From the NCBI GenBank assembly GCA_937920635.1, contig CAKZUE010000087.1, positions 1 to 34,215 on the forward strand: 34,215 nt of DNA, read 5' to 3'. The stretch is from an uncultured Bryobacteraceae bacterium (lineage in GTDB: Bacteria > Acidobacteriota > Terriglobia > Bryobacterales > Bryobacteraceae). Positions 33,369 through 34,215 of the stretch are shown piece by piece. Made by a program: the position numbers and the translations under genes. The notes under the pieces are model-generated. The model did not search any database. It saw nothing but the letters and a program-made list of their open reading frames with translations, and was not told the origin of the DNA. Each line of letters begins with the position of its first letter. Position 1 is the stretch's first letter.

Positions 33369-34215
33369 TCAGCCTGCCGCGGACGCGACCCCCAGCTCCC
33401 GGAGCACGGCCTCGGCTGCCAGCCGGCCGCTTTCCAGCGCCCCGTTGATGGAGGCGGTGGCGCGCCAGTCGCCGCAGAGGTAAATGCCGGGCGCAACTTC
33501 GGGCGGCGCGGAGGGCTCCAGCGGCTGCACGGCGGGCAAGGCGTGTTCGATGTGATAGTGACGCAGCATCCGCCACTCCTCGGCCATTGGGCCGAACCAG
33601 CGGCGCGCCTGGGCCCGCACGGCCGACATCAGGCTGCCTGCATCGCGCAGATCGTAACCGACAACGCTGATCGAGATCAGATGCTGCCCCTCGGGAGCGT
33701 ACCCCGGAGCCACGTGGCTCATCACGGCGAGGGTGGTGATCGGCCCCCGCCCGCCGCCTCCCAGCACGAGGAGCGGCTCGTCGATGGGCGCCTCGCGGGA
33801 GCTGAAATAGAGGCACCAGACCGAGCGCCACCCAATATCGCCGTCCACGTTCAGCAGGCGTTGAGCTTCGCCGGCTTCGGCCGCCACCACGACCGCCCGC
33901 GCGGCCAGCCTCTGGCCGGCGGCCAGACGGACGGCGCCCTTCTCCACAGCTTCGACGCGCGTTTCCAGCCGCACCGATCCGGCTGGCAGGGCTGCCGCCA
34001 ACTGCGCGGGAATGGCCCCCATGCCGCCAGCAGGCACGGCGGCGTCGCCGAGGGAGAAGAGCCGGAACAGAAATTCGAACATGCGCGAAGACCCGGAAAG
34101 GGTGGTATCGAGCATGGCGCCGCCGATCCAGGGACGGAAGAAGTAATCGATCAGGCGGCGGGAGAAACCGCGGCGGCGCAGCGCCTCCAGCACGGTGGTT
34201 TCCGGCGCGGCGAAA
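33369..34215 (-). CDS. FAD-dependent amine oxidase/protoporphyrinogen oxidase-like, C-terminal part
   Basis: The C-terminal 281 residues are visible; the N-terminal dinucleotide-binding domain lies beyond the right edge, and the frame stays open to it. The portion has AVPAGGMGAIPAQLAAALPA, substrate-domain strands, and the C-terminal FAD-binding block GIYLCGDWRATASINGALES followed by GRLAAEAVL. This is typical of amine oxidase/phytoene desaturase/protoporphyrinogen oxidase relatives. The GTG at 34193 is not a start. The exact substrate is unknown. The adjacent membrane protein gene downstream may act with it. Confidence 0.85.
   Translation of the reverse strand, partial: FAAPETTVLEALRRRGFSRRLIDYFFRPWIGGAMLDTTLSGSSRMFEFLFRLFSLGDAAVPAGGMGAIPAQLAAALPAGSVRLETRVEAVEKGAVRLAAGQRLAARAVVVAAEAGEAQRLLNVDGDIGWRSVWCLYFSSREAPIDEPLLVLGGGGRGPITTLAVMSHVAPGYAPEGQHLISISVVGYDLRDAGSLMSAVRAQARRWFGPMAEEWRMLRHYHIEHALPAVQPLEPSAPPEVAPGIYLCGDWRATASINGALESGRLAAEAVLRELGVASAAG

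Overview
The window is about 34 kb of GC-rich, densely packed bacterial chromosome with no phage, plasmid, CRISPR or rRNA content. Several things point to an acidobacterium of the Solibacter/Bryobacter type: very high third-position GC, many GTG starts, several Tat-exported enzymes (a CE15-like esterase, an FAD oxidoreductase, an NHL propeller protein and a DegT-type aminotransferase), and few recognisable Shine-Dalgarno sites. This assignment is inferred from gene content and base composition; no marker gene was compared.

Layout. 1-137: start of a small membrane protein running off the left edge. 138-1173: about 1 kb without a convincing gene, but with a near-consensus promoter at 666-693. 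1177-2277: TehA/SLAC1-type carrier. 2278-2953: non-coding, with one copy of a dispersed hairpin repeat. 2954-6586: an unknown helical protein, coaD, an aspartate-type aminotransferase and an SH3-type lipoprotein. 6576-10255: an orphan MlaF-type ATPase overlapping mobA, then lytic transglycosylase and N-acetylmuramoyl-L-alanine amidase (cell wall). 10240-12680: a receiver-GGDEF diguanylate cyclase divergent from an unusual protein with DHH-like motifs and a receiver-like tail. 12684-16081: exported DegT aminotransferase, GT39 glycosyltransferase and a secreted HIT protein divergent from it. 16149-18357: OmpR-type two-component pair. 18432-22354: CE15-like esterase, DUF6544-type protein, FAD oxidoreductase. 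22408-23914: a kinase-like/nuclease-like fusion followed by hpt. 23921-26912: GNAT, NHL propeller, OmpA-type protein, Fur-family regulator. 27021-29715: the conserved SRP RNA-dnaX-ybaB-recR block. 29735-32128: mtaB and a lone fliM. 32129-32873: non-coding, with three more copies of the hairpin repeat. 32874-34215: a membrane protein and a truncated FAD amine oxidase.

Functional themes are envelope maintenance (amidase, transglycosylase, OmpA and SH3 proteins, GT39), two-component and c-di-GMP signalling, and housekeeping (CoA, molybdopterin guanylylation, purine salvage, DNA replication and repair, tRNA thiomethylation). The points most worth following up are: (1) the cyclase/DHH-like divergent pair at 10240-12680; (2) the kinase-like plus PD-(D/E)XK-like fusion next to hpt; (3) the 8-bp symmetric sequence at 15521-15528 that gives a -10 box in both directions, each placed for a leaderless mRNA, plus at least four other genes with the same spacing; (4) the dispersed, structure-conserving hairpin repeat near both ends of the window; and (5) a possible CTG start for the amidase.
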